The notes beneath the pieces were generated by a model. The model made no database searches, was not told where the DNA came from, and saw only the letters and a list, made by a program, of their open reading frames with translations. This document shows, in pieces, positions 36,476 through 37,114 of a DNA stretch of 37,114 nt. Position numbers and translations under genes: made by a program. Within the stretch, counting starts at the first letter, position 1; each line of letters opens with the position of its first letter. The DNA lies in the NCBI GenBank assembly GCA_012837435.1, contig DURD01000023.1:1-37114 (forward strand), given 5' to 3'. Source of the DNA: Erysipelotrichaceae bacterium. Its GTDB lineage: Bacteria > Bacillota_I > Bacilli_A > RFN20 > CAG-826.

Positions 36476-36929
36476 ATCGTTCCTTTAACTCCAACATTCG
36501 TTTTTCAACATCTAAAACACGTTCTTTTTCGCTTTCGAGAAATTTTAATATTTGTCTACTCCTAAAGTAAAACAAAACTGTGGCTGAAAACAAAAGCACC
36601 ATTGCCGGTACGAAAAAAATGTAAAAATATGGGGCAGTAGAAAAGTTCGACCTCAACACTAAAAACAAAATTAAATAAACGGTAACACAGGCAAAAGCTA
36701 AGCCTACGAGCACGAAGAAAATCCAAAGAGGTATTAGTTTCGGTATCATTTCTTCTTCTATTTTTACCATTTCATGGTAATAGGGAACGGTTTCATCGCG
36801 TTCAAAATGTAAACTGCTCCTACCGTTTTTTTGTTTTTCTTCCTTGACTAACCGCCAATCAAAAAGACTCATAAGATAGATTGAGCGACTGACGGAATAA
36901 GAATCGACTTGTCTCTGACATTCTTCCAT
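36450..36929 (-). CDS. Unrecognised two-helix membrane protein, paralogue A
   Basis: A 159-residue protein: RSIYLMSLFDWRLVKEEKQKNGRSSLHFERDETVPYYHEMVKIEEEM, then hydrophobic segments at about 65-95 and 103-127, then an Arg/Lys/Glu-rich coiled tail (RSRQILKFLESEKERVLDVEKRMLELKERYGNQKEKS). It shares sequence pattern and layout with the downstream product, so the pair probably forms a hetero-oligomer. TATAAA lies 8 nt before the ATG, without a ribosome binding site. Function unknown. Confidence 0.7.
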   Translation of the reverse strand: MEECQRQVDSYSVSRSIYLMSLFDWRLVKEEKQKNGRSSLHFERDETVPYYHEMVKIEEEMIPKLIPLWIFFVLVGLAFACVTVYLILFLVLRSNFSTAPYFYIFFVPAMVLLFSATVLFYFRSRQILKFLESEKERVLDVEKRMLELKERYGNQKEKS

Positions 36930-36937
36930 AGCTTTAT

Positions 36938-36965
36938 TTTATATTTTACACATTTTATTAACAAG
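36938..36965 (-). promoter_or_regulatory. Promoter very close to the start of paralogue A
   Basis: TTGTTT (36960-36965) and TATAAA (36938-36943) have 16-nt spacing on the minus strand, and the -10 box ends 8 nt before the ATG. The mRNA leader would be about 1-2 nt. Confidence 0.5.
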
Positions 36966-37066
36966 ACTAATCAGTCGCAGTATTTTAATTGTTACTTGAC
37001 AGATTAATTGCAACAAATCTCTTTACTAATCAAATTAATCACAGTTTTGTGACTAATCTTTTTTCT

Positions 37067-37114
37067 TTATAAGCTTTCTATCTCGCTAGACGAAGAAAGA
37101 AAGCGAATGATGAT
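37067..37114 (-). CDS. Possible C-terminal end of a gene beyond the right edge
   Basis: From the right edge a minus-strand frame is open for 15 codons (ending RFLSSSSEIESL) before a TAA. Its AGC/GAG/GAA usage looks coding-like, and a small hairpin (TCACA...TGTGA, about 37043-37056) follows. Fifteen codons are too few to be sure. Confidence 0.25.
   Translation of the reverse strand: MIIRFLSSSSEIESL

Noticed and set aside
1-37114. Mycoplasma-type code (UGA = Trp)
   Set aside because: Genes such as the NUDIX and papain-like ones end in TGA, and tryptophans are TGG throughout.
1-37114. CRISPR arrays and rRNA genes
   Set aside because: No regularly spaced direct repeats and no rRNA-like sequence were found by reading.

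Overview
The window looks like chromosomal DNA from a low-GC, anaerobic, Gram-positive-type bacterium, probably an uncultured gut-associated member of the Bacilli/Mollicutes borderland (RF39-, Erysipelotrichales- or Acholeplasma-like). This rests on gene content and composition, not a database match. Supporting points are AT-rich sequence, the Bacillus-type rimP-nusA-ylxR-infB-rbfA order, an oxygen-defence set (flavodiiron protein, rubredoxin, thiol peroxidase), a Thermotoga/Firmicutes-type anaerobic glycerol-3-phosphate dehydrogenase cluster, and a BspA-like lipoprotein. TGA serves as a stop (the NUDIX gene and the papain-like gene end in it) and tryptophans are TGG, so the Mycoplasma UGA=Trp code is not used.

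Layout. 1-3161 (minus): glycerol-3-phosphate oxidation cluster (dehydrogenase, FAD/NAD oxidoreductase, DUF1667 protein), then the first codons of an unidentified gene at the left edge. 3162-5350: a roughly 2 kb plus-strand cassette among minus-strand genes, with a palindrome-rich leader, a secreted permuted papain-fold hydrolase whose signal peptide lies in another reading frame, and a degenerate HTH-membrane protein. 5351-11211 (minus): truB, ribF, rpsO, a ThrE-type exporter and pnp. 11251-12444 (plus): a TtcA-like tRNA thiolase fused to a GNAT acetyltransferase, converging on the rimP-nusA-ylxR-infB-rbfA operon (12490-17125, minus) at a bidirectional terminator. The operon leader holds a terminator-like hairpin that could be a NusA-responsive attenuator.

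17305-27201: mostly single genes (LicD, HAD phosphatase, NUDIX, glutathione peroxidase family, ABC exporter, rubredoxin plus flavodiiron protein, two DUF4064-like membrane proteins, GNAT, AlkD-like protein, aldose epimerase). 27516-30826: surface locus with a BspA-like leucine-rich-repeat lipoprotein and, upstream, a gene with a dockerin-like motif split by an in-frame TAG. 31055-31128: tRNA-Thr(GGU) with an atypical T-loop base. 31176-35855: operon of an ABC-ATPase/FtsX permease fusion, rimO and a small membrane protein. 35963-36929: two overlapping genes for related, unrecognised two-helix membrane proteins.

Most of the window is conserved housekeeping. The accessory or odd parts are the 3.2-5.3 kb cassette (possible phase-variable secreted enzyme with a palindromic control region), the amber-split surface gene, the tRNA-Thr with C55, the thiolase-acetyltransferase fusion, and several genes whose -10 box lies only 6-9 nt before the start codon, suggesting leaderless mRNAs.
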